From Hanleya hanleyi (taxonomy: Eukaryota > Mollusca > Polyplacophora > Lepidopleurida > Hanleyidae), in NCBI GenBank assembly GCA_036873755.1, contig JAVTVY010025151.1, positions 48,110 to 112,109 of the forward strand: a stretch of DNA of 64,000 bases, in the 5' to 3' direction. Positions within the stretch are counted from its first letter, which is position 1. Each line of letters begins with the position of its first letter. The notes beneath the pieces were generated by a model. The model was not told the DNA's origin and searched no databases. It saw nothing but the letters and a program-made list of their open reading frames with translations. The position numbers and the translations under genes are program-made. This document shows positions 51,601-62,279 of this stretch, one piece after another.

Positions 51601-53711
51601 CGCAGTGAACAACAAAAAATTATAAATTGAAGCGATGTGCAAGAGCTTTGAAAATGGACGAGGTCTGGCGACTAAAAACTAAAATATGACTCTACAGGAA
51701 AGCTTCTCTCGACATCTCACATTCAGACCTGATAATATGATAGATTCTCAGACGCAGAATCCACCTCGGGCTCAGCTGCGCTTTCATTGCAGCTGTTCCT
51801 ATGGAGACTGTGAATTATCCACACGGCCTATAGCACCGTCTTAGGCGGAATTAGATACGCTAGCTCGGGAGCTGTGATGACAGATCAGCCCAAACAAATA
51901 ACTCATCTGATGTTAATGGATGAGCATCGAGAACAATTGATAGAGAAAACTTCTCAACATGAAAGACCTAGCTACATGTACGTGCTTTACATAAAGGATA
52001 CGATCGTGCGATTTACGGCTTAATCAGGGGTAGGCGAGAAAATATATGTGACCAATTCAACACGAAAATGAAGGGGTACATATAGTTTTGAACAGGTGAA
52101 ATTCTATTAGGATCACGGCCGTGCATTGCCTTCTGCTGAAATCAATAATATAAATTTCGAACAAATTCATCGACTGATGCGTAACATTTGTACTTTGTTG
52201 CGTACGGTTAGCAGAAGTTCATATCTGCCTATGCTTTACCACGCGAGAATATTTTAAAATAGTGATAACTGATATAAATATTGTTCTAAATTTACACCGT
52301 GAAGTCAGGGTTGCAGCAGCTTGTCCTGATTTCTCTCGCATTTATATTTGTAGAGGACCAACTTGAGTCGGTTCTAGGAGACTTTTTTGTAGCCGGAACA
52401 GAGTCAACGATGATAACTATAAGCTGGGCATTTATGTACATGGTTAGATACCCAAATATACAAAACAAAGTGCGAGACGAGTTATATTCTGTGACTGGAA
52501 ACCATCGACTTCCGTCCATTACCGATCGCCAAAACCTCCCTTACACTGAAGCTACCCTCATGGAAATACAACGCCACGCCGACATAGCGCCGCTGAGCGT
52601 CCCACGTGCTGCCACAGTGGACACACATATAGCAGGATACTCTATTCCCAAGGGCACTCTTATTATGCCCGTAATTTCCAGCGCTCTCAACGACCCAGAA
52701 ATATGGACAGAACCCGACGTCTTCAATCCAGATCGATTTCTAGATCCAAAGGGAACATTAAGGAAGCCAGAGGAGTTTATTCCTTTCTCGAACGGTAAGG
52801 TTTGACTTGTGTATCATCTAGGGTGCTCCCTGACTCAATTCGATTAGACATTTTCAATGACGTGCTGAATGCCCCAAGATTAATTTATTCCTTTGGTTGG
52901 ACCGGAAATGCCTACTCGAAGTGAATCCCTAGTTTTCCATATCGGTTGTTGCACAGGGGATTTCGTGAGCAAAGTGTAGTACGAGTATGATTCTTAAACA
53001 CTATATGACTCTGACTTACTCGTCAATAACACATAAACTGAAAAATGACAGCTTAAGTCAATTGGAGAGCAGCTTTCTTGTTGCGTTAATCGGTATCCAA
53101 ATGTATCCGCAAAGAAACGCACTGTTCTCCAAGAGAAAATTTCCAGAGGCAGATGAACGCAACAAAAACCGAAGTCTTAAATTATCATTCTTGTGCTACT
53201 GTAGGTGGTATATCCTCTGATCTTGGTCTCTCGGGTGTACATGACCCTTAATAATCAAGAACCATTGAACGTTTCCTTTAACCACGACTAGTCTGACCGG
53301 CTGATGCATGGAAGGTATGTTAGGTGTCTTTGTGTCAAAAACTAAACCGGTTGATCGAATACGCGTACCGGTATGTCATAACGGTGCAATTGGTCCACTT
53401 TTTTTTCGAAATAAGTTACCTATCGGTACTTGACACGAAAGTTCAAATGAAAATGAAATTAATATTTTGTAATGTCGTCATATATCAAATTAAATAAAAT
53501 CTGCTTCTTTTGCATTTTACTCTTGGTAGGTAGACGGATATGTCCTGGAGCGTCTTTGGCCAAAATGGAGCTGTTTTTAGTTCTAACCGCCATAATACAA
53601 GGATTCACACTAAGGAGACCGGAAGGGGCACCCCCGCCATTATTGGAAGGAATTTCGGGATTTTTAAGGACGCCACGTCCATATGAACTGTGTGCAATAT
53701 TAAACATATAG
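48267..53711 (+). CDS. Clan-2 microsomal cytochrome P450, 495 aa, four exons
   Basis: A complete ER-bound heme-thiolate monooxygenase that would use NADPH-P450 reductase. Exons 48267-48609, 49865-50386, 52354-52794 and 53530-53711 sum to 1488 nt; every junction is phase 1 and no stop interrupts. It has an N-terminal membrane helix (VAIIGCLCITLIII), the hinge PPGPRGLPVIGN (36-47), helix C WKEQR, I-helix AGTEST (302-307), K-helix E359-x-x-R362, PDRF (414-417) and heme loop FSNGRRICPG with C440. The length is standard for CYP2-like proteins. In AGTEST, Ser replaces the usual second Thr. Clan 2 is clear; the substrate is unknown, with xenobiotic, fatty acid or steroid oxidation all possible. Confidence 0.93.
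48735..49195 (+). pseudogene. Penelope-type reverse transcriptase relic
   Basis: Reads FGKTIFQQHIGIPVGTHCAP and, after a stop, RYIDDLLN, matching the GIPMGTNCAP and RY(I/L)DD(V/L) blocks of Penelope-like reverse transcriptases. Only about 150 codons remain, with several stops. Its nuclease counterpart type is at 17765-18470. It is located inside gene 2 intron 1, same strand. Confidence 0.7.
49140..49300 (+). repeat. GACCGCTTCTCTCTTG repeat
   Basis: AAGATGTCTTGCC.GCATCA and TTGACCGCTTCTCTCTTG are shared with 1140-1300; the shorter copy at 51055-51190 keeps only the second block. It abuts the Penelope-type relic and may be part of that element. Confidence 0.6.
49865..50386 (+). CDS. Gene 2 exon 2
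   Basis: Codons 116-288 plus flanking bases. It reads VSLSSGQTWKEQREFAFHNH (helix C, WxxxR) through to ANVIASIVFGQRFDHYDP (helix E/F) and SFLPWLRYIPGD. The acceptor is TTTGCTAG and the donor CACG|GTAAGT. In many clan-2 genes this stretch is divided further, so fused exons are a minor peculiarity. Confidence 0.93.
50413..50974 (-). mobile_element. piggyBac-like MITE in gene 2 intron
   Basis: TTAA flanks at 50409-50412 and 50975-50978. The right end is CCAGACCAGATAGGG and the left end CAGCACCAGGCCTGG. The body is the reverse complement of 62280-62826, including GAGAGGGGGGGGGGG and AATGACGTCATAGTGA. It lies 26 bp downstream of the exon 2 donor, yet both splice sites are intact. Confidence 0.8.
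51665..51815 (-). repeat. Inverted copy of gene 1 intron repeat
   Basis: Diverged reverse complement of 11990-12160 (CAGGAAAGCTTCTCTCGACA, GATTCTCAGACGCAGAATCC, TGCAGCTGTTCCTATGGAGA). Confidence 0.6.
52354..52794 (+). CDS. Gene 2 exon 3
   Basis: Codons 290-435. Carries the I-helix (LGDFFVAGTEST), helix J, K-helix (EIQRHADIAPLSVPRA), the GYSIPKGT turn, the PDVFNPDRFL meander and the first half of the heme loop (FIPFSNG). The donor is AACG|GTAAGG, phase 1. A minus-strand frame at 52541-52726 is a shadow. Confidence 0.95.
52795..53529 (+). other. Gene 2 intron 3
   Basis: Begins GTAAGG and ends TTTTACTCTTGGTAG. It splits the heme loop codon after FSN. Nothing else is recognised. Confidence 0.7.
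53530..53711 (+). CDS. Gene 2 terminal exon
   Basis: Completes Gly436 and reads RRICPGASLAKMELFLVLTA, the cysteine ligand C440 and helix L, to the end PYELCAILNI with TAG at 53711. The acceptor ...GGTAG|GTAGAC was chosen because it alone restores the FSNGRRICPG loop. Confidence 0.94.
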
Positions 53712-54456
53712 CATTAACGATAACAATTATGATCAAAATTTTTTCAGTTCTCACGTCGCGTCTGTGGATCTGTCTATGTGATCAATAATCAATCGGAGAG
53801 CTGATGCAATCAGTGTTACAGTTATCGGAGAGCTGACGCAGTCAGTGGTACAGTTATCATGTTGCTTGAGTTGATGGATTGCTTGTTTCGTGAGACACTG
53901 ATCATGGCAAATCTTACATTATAGGTTGTCATATCATGATGGTCATCTGCAAGCATTTTGGAGGCTTGGCGTGGCGGTGTTTTTCAATTATAGAGCTTGT
54001 ACTGATAATTCTTTTGAATCAAAACCTAAACACATAGCAAGACGGGATTGATCCAAGAAAAGCTTGATTTCCACATTTCTTCCTCTGTAAAATGAGAGTG
54101 AAATTTTTCGATTCGTCCGTCATTTATGGTAAGTGATATTACCAACTCAATGGGAATGTGCAACTTATGTGACAGCGATTTGAGAGATAGAAGCTGGTCT
54201 GTCCATTTTAATTGGTCACCTTCCTTGGAACTTGACAATAATAATAATAATAATAGTTAGCTCTGCAAAAATTTCTTTTCTATACAACAAAAATAAATCT
54301 GCAAATGAATGTTATCACTGTGTGACATTGATAATGTCTCTCCATATAAAACTCCATTTAATTGTTTCATGTACCGGGTCGCAATCCTCCATGGCGAAGT
54401 CATAATGTATTCGTTTTCAAAAGCGGTCAAGGTTTATTCAGGCCATCTAAATTAAC
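53712..54456. other. 3' flank of gene 2
   Basis: Holds a 32-bp tandem duplication (ATCGGAGAGCTGATGCAATC... at about 53798 and 53826) and an AATAAA near 54290 that could be a distant poly(A) signal. The block 54270-54420 is related to 58600-58740. No gene is recognised. Confidence 0.45.
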
Positions 54457-54930
54457 GAGAGATCCTAAAGGATCTTGGCGCCCACCATTGTCCGATAATT
54501 GTAAGCTAATGACAAGAGGATCTTTTTGTCCATTGTTACTGAGAACAAACGATTGATTTGTAATTTTGTTTACAGAATTTCCAATCTGAACGAAAAAGAT
54601 CGAAAAAGGAAAAGGACACTGGAAAACACCAAGAGATAATCTTTCTAAGTTTCATGAGTTTCAAGATTTCTAGAAACTGTACTTATGTCGGTTATTATAG
54701 TAAGAGAGATCCTGAAGGATCTTGGCGCCCACCATTGTCCGATAATTGTAAGCTAATGACAAGAGGATCTTTTTGTCCATTGTTACTAAGAACAAACAAT
54801 TGATTTGGAATTTTGTTCGCAGAATTTTACATTTGAGCGAAAAAAGGGCACTGGAAAACACCAAGATATTATCTTTATAAGTTACAAGATTCCTAGAAAC
54901 TGTACGTTGTGTCAGTTCTTATAGTACAAC
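54457..54930 (+). repeat. 245-bp tandem duplication
   Basis: Two head-to-tail copies (54457-54701 and 54702-54930). Each starts GAGAGATCCT.AAGGATCTTG and contains TAATGACAAGAGGATCTTTT, then a diverging middle and GGGCACTGGAAAACACCAAGA. The first 90 bp are nearly identical, so the duplication is recent or conversion is ongoing. Confidence 0.9.
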
Positions 54931-55439
54931 TAAAATGAACAAAGTTAGTCTGAAAGTGAATGTCTGGAGGATCCTTCGTCTTCGTTTTGTAGTATTTTTT
55001 TGTCATCATTGGTTACTGGAAGCGAAGACAAATCTTTCTAACACTTTGGCATGAGCTGTGAAACATACCTAAGATTTTATAATGAGAAACGAATGCTAAT
55101 TCTTTTCTGTTTACTGGGCTAGTTTGAGATATCTCTTTTAAGATACCATGCTCGAAAATAGTAAGATGGTACACAACTTAATACTGCAGTCCGTGCAGTA
55201 TTGTTGAAACTTTGAAAGTGTCTGAATCCTAATTATCTCCCTCGGATCGAAACATGCAGTAGTTTACAGTCGTCGAGTTGTGACGTCGCGTCACAAGATT
55301 CATGTCCCTTCGTGTAGCCGACCCTTCGGCAGACGAAACGGTAGGGCAGTTCACTTGCAATGGCATGGACTAAAGTAAACTGATTTAAAATTTGAAGAAA
55401 TACATTTTAATTCGAAATCATTTGAACTCCTTGATATAG

Positions 55440-57300
55440 AAGATGAAGGTATCGATATTCTCTATACTCCATATATAGCGTAACTTGGATTTTCGAATCG
55501 CACCCAAAAAGGTATCTTGCACAAAATTTGTACCAAATTTAAGAAAGATCAATGAAGTAGTTCCTGAGAATTCACGATAACAATGGTTCGAGGGGGAATT
55601 CAAGATGGCCACGTGGTGGACATATTGGATTTTCGAATCTGACCAAAAAAGGTATCTTGAACAACTGGACCACAAGGGGAACCTGTCAACCAAATTTGAG
55701 AAAGATCCATTAAGTAATTTCCTGAGAATTCACAATAACAAAATTTCATGGGGAATTTCAAGATGGCTGCCTGGTGGCCATATTGGATTTTCGAATCCGA
55801 CCGAAACAGATATCCTGCACAACTAGATACCAAGGGGAACCTGTGTACCAAATTTGAGAAAGATCCATTCAGTACTCCCTGAGAAATCACGATAACAAAG
55901 TTTCATGGGGGAATCCAAAATGGCCGCCTGGTGGCCAAATTGGATTTTCGAATCGGACCAGAAAAGGCATATCGCACAACTAGACCCCAACGGGAATCTG
56001 TGTACCAAATTTGAGAAAAATCCATGCAGTTGTTCCTGAGAAATCGCTATAAAATTTCATGGGGAAATCCAAGATGGCTGCCTAATGGCCATATTGGATT
56101 TGCGAATCGGACCAGAAAAGGTATCCTGCACAAGTAGACCCCAAGTGGAACCCGTGTACCAAATTTGAGAAAGATCCATGCTGTAGTTCCTGAGAAATCG
56201 CGATAACAAAGTTTCATGGGGGAATCCAAAATGGCCGCCTGGTGGCCATATTGGATTTTCGAATCGGACCAGAAAAGGAATATCGCACAACTAGACCCCA
56301 ACGGGAATCTGTGTACCAAATTTGAGAAAGATCCAGGCAGTAGTTCCTGACAAATCGCGATAAAGTTTCACGGGGAAATCGAAGATGGCTGCCAGGTGGC
56401 CATATTGGATTTGAGAATCGGACCAGAAAAGATATCTTGCACAACTAGACCCCAAGGGGAAACTGTGCACCAAATTTCAGAGAGATCCATGCAGTAGTCC
56501 CTGAGAAATGGCGATAAAGTTTCACAGGGAAATCCAAGATGGCTGCCTGGTGGCCATACTGGATTTGTGAATCGGATCAGAAAAGGTATCCTGCACAACT
56601 ATACCCCCAAGGGGAACCTGTGTATCAAATTTGAGAAAAATCCATGCAGTTGTTCCTGAGAAATCGCTATAAAATTTCATGGGGAAATCCAAGATGGCTG
56701 CCTAATGGCCATATTGGATTTGCGAATCGGACCAGAAAAGGTATCCTCCACAAGTAGACCCCAAGTGGAACCCGTGTACCAAATTTGAGAAAGATCCATG
56801 CTGTAGTTCCCGAGAAATCGCGATAACAACGTTTCACGGGGAAATCCAAGATGGCTGCCTGGTGGCCATATTGGATTGAGAATCGGACCAGAAAAGGTAT
56901 CATGCACAACTAGACTCCAACGGGAACCTGTGTACCAAATTTGAGAAAGACCCATGCAGTAGTTCCTGAGAAATCGCGATAACAAAGTGTCATGGGGATA
57001 TCCAAGATGGCTGCATGGTGGCCATATTGGATTTGCGAATCGGACCAGAAAAGGTATCTTGCACAACTAGACACCAACGGGAACCTGTGTACCAAATTTG
57101 AGAAAGATCCATGAGGTAGTTCCTGAGAAATCGCGATAAAGTTTCATAGGGAAATACAAGATGGCTGCTGGCGGCCATATTGGATTTGCGAATCGGACCA
57201 GGAAAGGTATGTTGCACAACTAGACCCAAAGCGGAACCTGTGTACCAAATTTCAGAAAGATCCATGCAGTAGTTCCTGAGAAATCGCGATAACAAGAATT
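55440..57300 (-). repeat. 155-bp satellite, about 12 units
   Basis: Each unit contains CCAAGATGGCTGCCTGGTGG, CCATATTGGATTTGCGAATC, GGACCAGAAAAGGTATC, AACCTGTGTACCAAATTTGA and AGTAGTTCCTGAGAAATCGC. The stretches at 56040-56210 and 56660-56830 are nearly identical at an offset of 620 bp, i.e. four units, showing higher-order repetition. The array ends at 57300-57380 in GACGGACGACTGACTGACGA and GGTGATGGTAGGCTAAAAA. The many minus-strand frames of 60-130 codons across it are repeat artefacts. Confidence 0.92.
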
Positions 57301-57429
57301 GTTTACGGACGGACGACTGACTGACGACGGACGACGGACCACGGACGAAAAGCGATTTGAACAGCCCACCATCTGGTGATGGTAGGCTAAAAACAGGCGG
57401 TCAGATGTTTTGTTGGCTGTAGAGAGAGA

Positions 57430-57490
57430 GAGAATTAAGGTTTAATGTCGCGTTCAGCAATATTTCAGCTATATAGCGACGATCAAACAA
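57430..57490 (-). repeat. LINE 3' tail shared with SINEs
   Basis: AGAGAGAGAATTAAGGTTTA and ATGTCGCGTTCAGCAATATT, ATTTCAGCTATATAGCGACG. Read on the minus strand this is the 3' end of the adjacent LINE relic, and the same 60 bases terminate the SINE copies at 3617-3850 and 21690-21893. Confidence 0.75.
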
Positions 57491-58260
57491 AATTCTAAGC
57501 ACTCAAGTCACTAACTTAGTAATCCAACGGATTAAAACATACACACATTAAAACTTATGTAACAGCTCGATTTCTCTCAAATAACCCAAGATGCAATCCT
57601 CCCTCACCCGGCTAAAAAGATCTTCCAAAGTAGTCGCTCGATAAAAAGCATCTCTTACAATCTTAAAATCTATGCATTCGATAAGAATATGTTTGAACGT
57701 TAGATCTTCATGGCATGGAACACACCTTGGGACTGGCTCTTTTTTTCAGTAATTGTTCGTGAGTTAATCGTGTATGACCGATTCTACATCGCCTGATCAT
57801 AGTTTGATCGAAACGTTTCTGGCTGTTCAGATGGGTATAGCCTACATTTTTTTTTTAACTCATGAAGTTTGTTATTATTTACAGCATCCCATAAAGATTG
57901 AAACAGCCGTCTCACATAAGTACAGATAGAGGACCTGAAATCGCTATATGGGATTCCAACAGGATCAATCTCATCATCTAGGGCTGCCTTAGCCATCCTA
58001 TCAGCCTCAGTATTACATTTGATGCCAACGTGACTAGGCAACCAACAGAACACAATACCAATCTGTTGATCAAATCTACAGTCATGTAGTTGTAGAATAC
58101 TCAAGATAGTGGGATGAGTCGAAGTTTCATTTTTAATGGCTTGGAGGCATGACAGTGAATCTGAGAATATCGCATGCCTGGCCAAACTGCCGAATGTTAA
58201 GCCGCACACACCACTATAACAGTTACGACATCATTGACCTTTGTTTGAGTTAACCAGAAC
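57440..58260 (-). pseudogene. LINE RNase H and C-terminal relic
   Basis: Minus-strand frame 58209-57784 contains RNase H motifs (IFSDSLSCLQAIKN, then WLPSHVGIKCNTEADRMAKA). Beyond its stop it continues in other frames with IGHTRLTHEQLL and PKVCSMP-like zinc-knuckle text typical of jockey/I-type elements. In comparison with the intact domain at 31621-32790, the GHSGI loop reads SHVGI and the first catalytic Asp is lost by truncation. It is 5'-truncated. Confidence 0.8.
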
Positions 58261-59819
58261 CATTAAAACATTACCGTATGGTATTGAGTCCAGATACATG
58301 TACCCGAAACAAATATAATGGGGTTCACACGGTGAAAATGACAAAGTTATTCCAGTTGTGTGAGATTATCAGTATCACGGAGTTATGGTAGTCATTTTGC
58401 CGAGTTTAGTTTGTTATACATGCTGCAGAAAAGAGCATTTATGCAGACCTTACTATTTATTTTTGACAAACTCCAAAGTAGACGACTAATTGGAATGGTC
58501 AGACATTTAGTTACTTCCGCTTATATTTTTTTATTTTTTTTGCAGCCTGTGTAACTACGGAAGCGTATTAGTGCCAGTGTGAAAAAAAAATGTAACAAAC
58601 TAAACTCTACAAATTACTGTGTGATACTGATAATATATGACTCCTGAAATAACTTCTATCTTTATATAAATATCCATAATGTTTGTTTTGTGTACCGGGG
58701 TTGAATTTCATAGGGCGATGACAGAATATATTCGGGTTCGCTGGAACAAAGGTCAGCAATACCGTGGTCAAACAGTTGTGTGTGCTAACATTCGGCAATT
58801 CGTCTGATCATGGGATAAGCGATACATCCACGGACCTCCAGTTATTACTTTGTATGACCTCAATGACCTCTGTCCGCTTAAACACGAATACAATATGACG
58901 TGACCCTATGTAATTGAACCCTGGTAAGAGTAATTTATTATGGAGTTTATTAGGAAATAATATTATTTCAAGCGTGGTATATTATGAATATCACAGAGTA
59001 ATGGCATTCGTTTTGTGGCGTTCAGTATGTTAAATATCCTGAACGCTCCACAGTAGACGTCTATTTAAAAGGGACAGACTTTAGCGACGTTTCATCCGCC
59101 AATATTTGTATTTAATACCGATCAGGCAGGCGCAGGGCCATTGAAGGTGTGCCCGTGAACACCTACACTAAAAGCGTGACTGGGATAACAATTATCTGAG
59201 GGATCACTTTTGGCTCTGATGAAGTTTTTTAGAATATGCAGTCAGTATATTCGCTTGTGTCGTGATAGGACTTCTTGCCCGTACGCCGGTATCGTTTTCC
59301 ACCACCTTATTAATGTTGCGTTTAATAGATTTCTTTATCTATATAATGGTGAACGTCGGCTGCCGTCTTTCTATGGGTTTGTCTGATAATAAAAATTGAA
59401 AATTGAAATAAATTCTTACATGTAGTTGTCTATCTCTGAACATACATATACATCTGTGCAAAAGTTAAGCACTACCCTGTTGTGCCATGGCCATCGCACA
59501 GCCCGGATCTTAATCCTCTTGAACACTTGTGGGACATATTGTATGTAAGGAGTGAAAGAAATAAAAGGAAGACAAGAATTGGTCCAAGCACCCCATGAAC
59601 AACGAGACCGTATGCCAATGATACAGATCACGCAGTATGAGAAGAATTTCATCTACGTAAGAGAAGGGTACATCAGATACTGACGGGTGGTTGTAGCATG
59701 AAAATACGCAGGACGATCGTTACTTTGTGATTACCTACTTCATTTTTCCCACGATGGATTTGCTGGAACTGAAATTCATAAATCGTCCATAAATTGCCCC
59801 ATTTTCAGCCATTATCTTG
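58261..59819. other. Region with no recognised gene
   Basis: 58600-58740 resembles 54270-54420. 59115-59290 may be a diverged relative of the 7799-8026 repeat (CTACACTAAAAGCGTGACTG). No coding region was supported. Confidence 0.45.
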
Positions 59820-61060
59820 TCCTGCTTGCGCGTCACGTGGAATGATGCTTTGCACGAGGGACGAATCGAGATGCGAGGTACGGAGATCGATACGCGGTAC
59901 GGTGCGAGACACGAGGGAAGAAGAGACACACAGAGGACGATGCGAGGCACGAAGAACGGTGCGATTCACGATGGACGAACGAGCTAGTAGGAACGTTGCG
60001 ATGTACGTTGGACGAAGCGGGGACAGGGGCAGATGCGAGACACGAAAAATGAACGATGCGAGGCAGGAGGAACGATGTGAGGGACGAAGGACGATGCGAG
60101 GCACAGGGCACGATGCGATGCACGAGGGACGATGCTGGACACAAGTACGAGGAACACAGCGATGCACGAGTGACAATTCATCGCAAGAGAGATGATGCGA
60201 GTTACGAGGGAAGATGCGAGGCACGAGGGTAGATGCTAGGCGGGGAGACCATTCGAGGCATGAGAAGCGGTGCGAGGCACGAGGGACGATGTGAGGCACG
60301 AAGGACGATGCGAGGCACGGGCCACGATGTGAGGCACGAGGGACGATGCTGGACACAAGTACGAGGAACACAGCGATGCACGAGTGACGATTCATCGCAA
60401 GAGAGATGATGCGAGGTACGAGGGAAGATGCGAGGCACGAGGGTAGATGCGAAGCGGGGAGACCATTCGAGGCATGAGAAGCGGTGCGAGGCACGAGGGA
60501 CGATGCGAGACACGAGGAAAGAAGAGACGCACAGAGGACGATGCGAGGGACGAGGAGCGGTGCGATTCAGAGGGACAAACGAATCAGGAGGAACGATACG
60601 ATGGACGTGCGATGAAGCGGGCACGGGGGAAGATGTGAGGTACGAAGAACGATGCTTAACATGAGGAACGATGCTTAACACAAAGACCGATGCGAAGCCC
60701 GAGGGACGATGCTGGGCATTAGGGAGGATGCGAGGCACGGGGAACGACGCGGGGCACGGAAAGGGGGGACGGAGAAGGAAGTGAGGCGCGAGGGTGGATG
60801 CGTGGCGCGAGGGTGGATGCGAGGCAGGAGGGACGATGCCAGGCACGAAGGAAGAAGCGAGGCATAAAAGACGATGCTGGACACGAGGGAGGATGCGAGG
60901 CACGAGGGACGACGCGGGGCACGGAGTGACGGAATGAGAAGGAAGCGAGACGCGAGGGTGGATGCGTAGCGCGACGGACGATGCGAGGCACGAGGGACGA
61001 TGCGAGGTACGAAGGACGAAGCGAGGCACGAGGGCTGATCAGATGCCTCAGTTGTTCTCT
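59820..61060 (+). repeat. 19-bp minisatellite
   Basis: About 60 degenerate copies of GATGCGAGGCACGAGGGAC. Because 19 is not a multiple of three, each frame reads a 19-residue period (on the minus strand PRASHRPSCLASSLVPRIV). The lack of stop trinucleotides on that strand creates frames of up to 275 codons that are not genes. A ~160-bp block at 60131-60300 is repeated at 60341-60510, an offset of 210 bp. Confidence 0.92.
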
Positions 61061-62279
61061 CATCGCGCCTTGCCGGCAGAAGAAAAAATATCACACATAA
61101 TATCAAAGATCACATACATGTAGTTTCTCGAAATTGTATGTATACTCCTGTCGCTTTAACTATTTGACCATGGTGAAAACATGCATTAGAGAATAGTGTC
61201 TGAATTCACCTCCTTGTATTCTACTACACTCGGATCTCTGCAAGTGTGTTTTGATGCGATTTGGGGAAGTGGTGGTCATGGTGGTGGTGGCGGTTGTGTG
61301 TGTGGGGGGGGGGAGGCGGTGTGATGTGGTTTGTCGTGGGGTTATTTGAAGCAAACAACCCCAACAACTCTCTTTTCCTGGACCCACAACTTGATCTGTA
61401 CTGTACCATGCAACAGAGTTTTGATTTTTGAGGCAAGTCTTTCCTCAACCCACATATAAACGCAATGTATATTCGCCCCTAAATCCAAGACCAACTAGGA
61501 GGAACTCAGTCACAATGAGTGGATTAGCGTGTTATAATTGAAATCTCCTATATGCTCTACAAAATGGAACTATCATCATTACTCCACCTTAAACAGGTGA
61601 GAATCTTTCTGGGTTCTCGAACATTCCGCCGAAATCGCTGTATCTCCGAGTTATTCGCGTTCATTGAATAAAAATTCGCAAATGACTTCAAGAGAGATGA
61701 TCCATGAATGAATGCGCCAACAGAAAATCTGCAACGACACAAGGCGAGGCCACACACTGTTCAATCTGGATCGCATTCCAAGCCCGTTTGTGTGGCATTG
61801 CTAAATCGTACAGGCTATATTGCTGACGAATCCAAATGATCGTTTCGGGTATTGTGTGCCAATGAGAAAAATCAGCGCGGACACACGTCGACGCCATCCA
61901 AAGGCGGGTCTGGCTAAAACGCAACTCCAAGCGAGGACGTATTGCAAATCGTTGTTAAAAGTGTCCCCACTTGTGAACTAGGTTGAACCGTGATACCAAG
62001 CGAGGTATATGGCAAATTGCGGACGAATCTGTCAAATCGTTTCGACTGTATATTGCGCTAACAACAAACCTGCTTTGACTCACGGACGAAAGGACACAAC
62101 GTAACGGAAGACATGGAAGCGAAGGGCAACTAGGAAAAGTGAACTGTCCTTGTATGAATACTTTTATGCCTAATGTTACAAGTTTATTCGTGTTCTATGC
62201 GAAATTCCAAGCTAAACCTCACCACAATGTGTTGCTGTTTTCAAATATCTGCTGTTGCTGTTTTCAAATATTGAATTAA
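61061..62279. other. Region with no recognised gene
   Basis: Includes a G-rich stretch near 61265-61320 and a 24-bp duplication GTTGCTGTTTTCAAATAT at 62231-62270. Open frames are short and unrecognised. Confidence 0.45.

Larger units (their letters stand above)
50387..52353 (+). other. Gene 2 intron 2
   Basis: Contains the MITE at 50413-50974, the short repeat at 51055-51190 and the inverted repeat copy at 51665-51815. No exon is missing, since exon 2 joins exon 3 in phase. The acceptor is TTTATATTTGTAG. Confidence 0.7.

Noticed and set aside
56677..57066. 129-codon minus-strand frame with DTFSGPIRKSNMA repeats
   Set aside because: Product of the 155-bp satellite; near-identical peptides in several frames reflect the repeat, not a gene.
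59805..60494. 229-codon minus-strand frame
   Set aside because: Same minisatellite; all overlapping frames are open, which is typical of composition rather than coding.
60202..61029. 275-codon minus-strand frame rich in SHRPSCLASS-type repeats
   Set aside because: It is the 19-bp minisatellite read on the minus strand; the 19-residue period follows from the repeat length.
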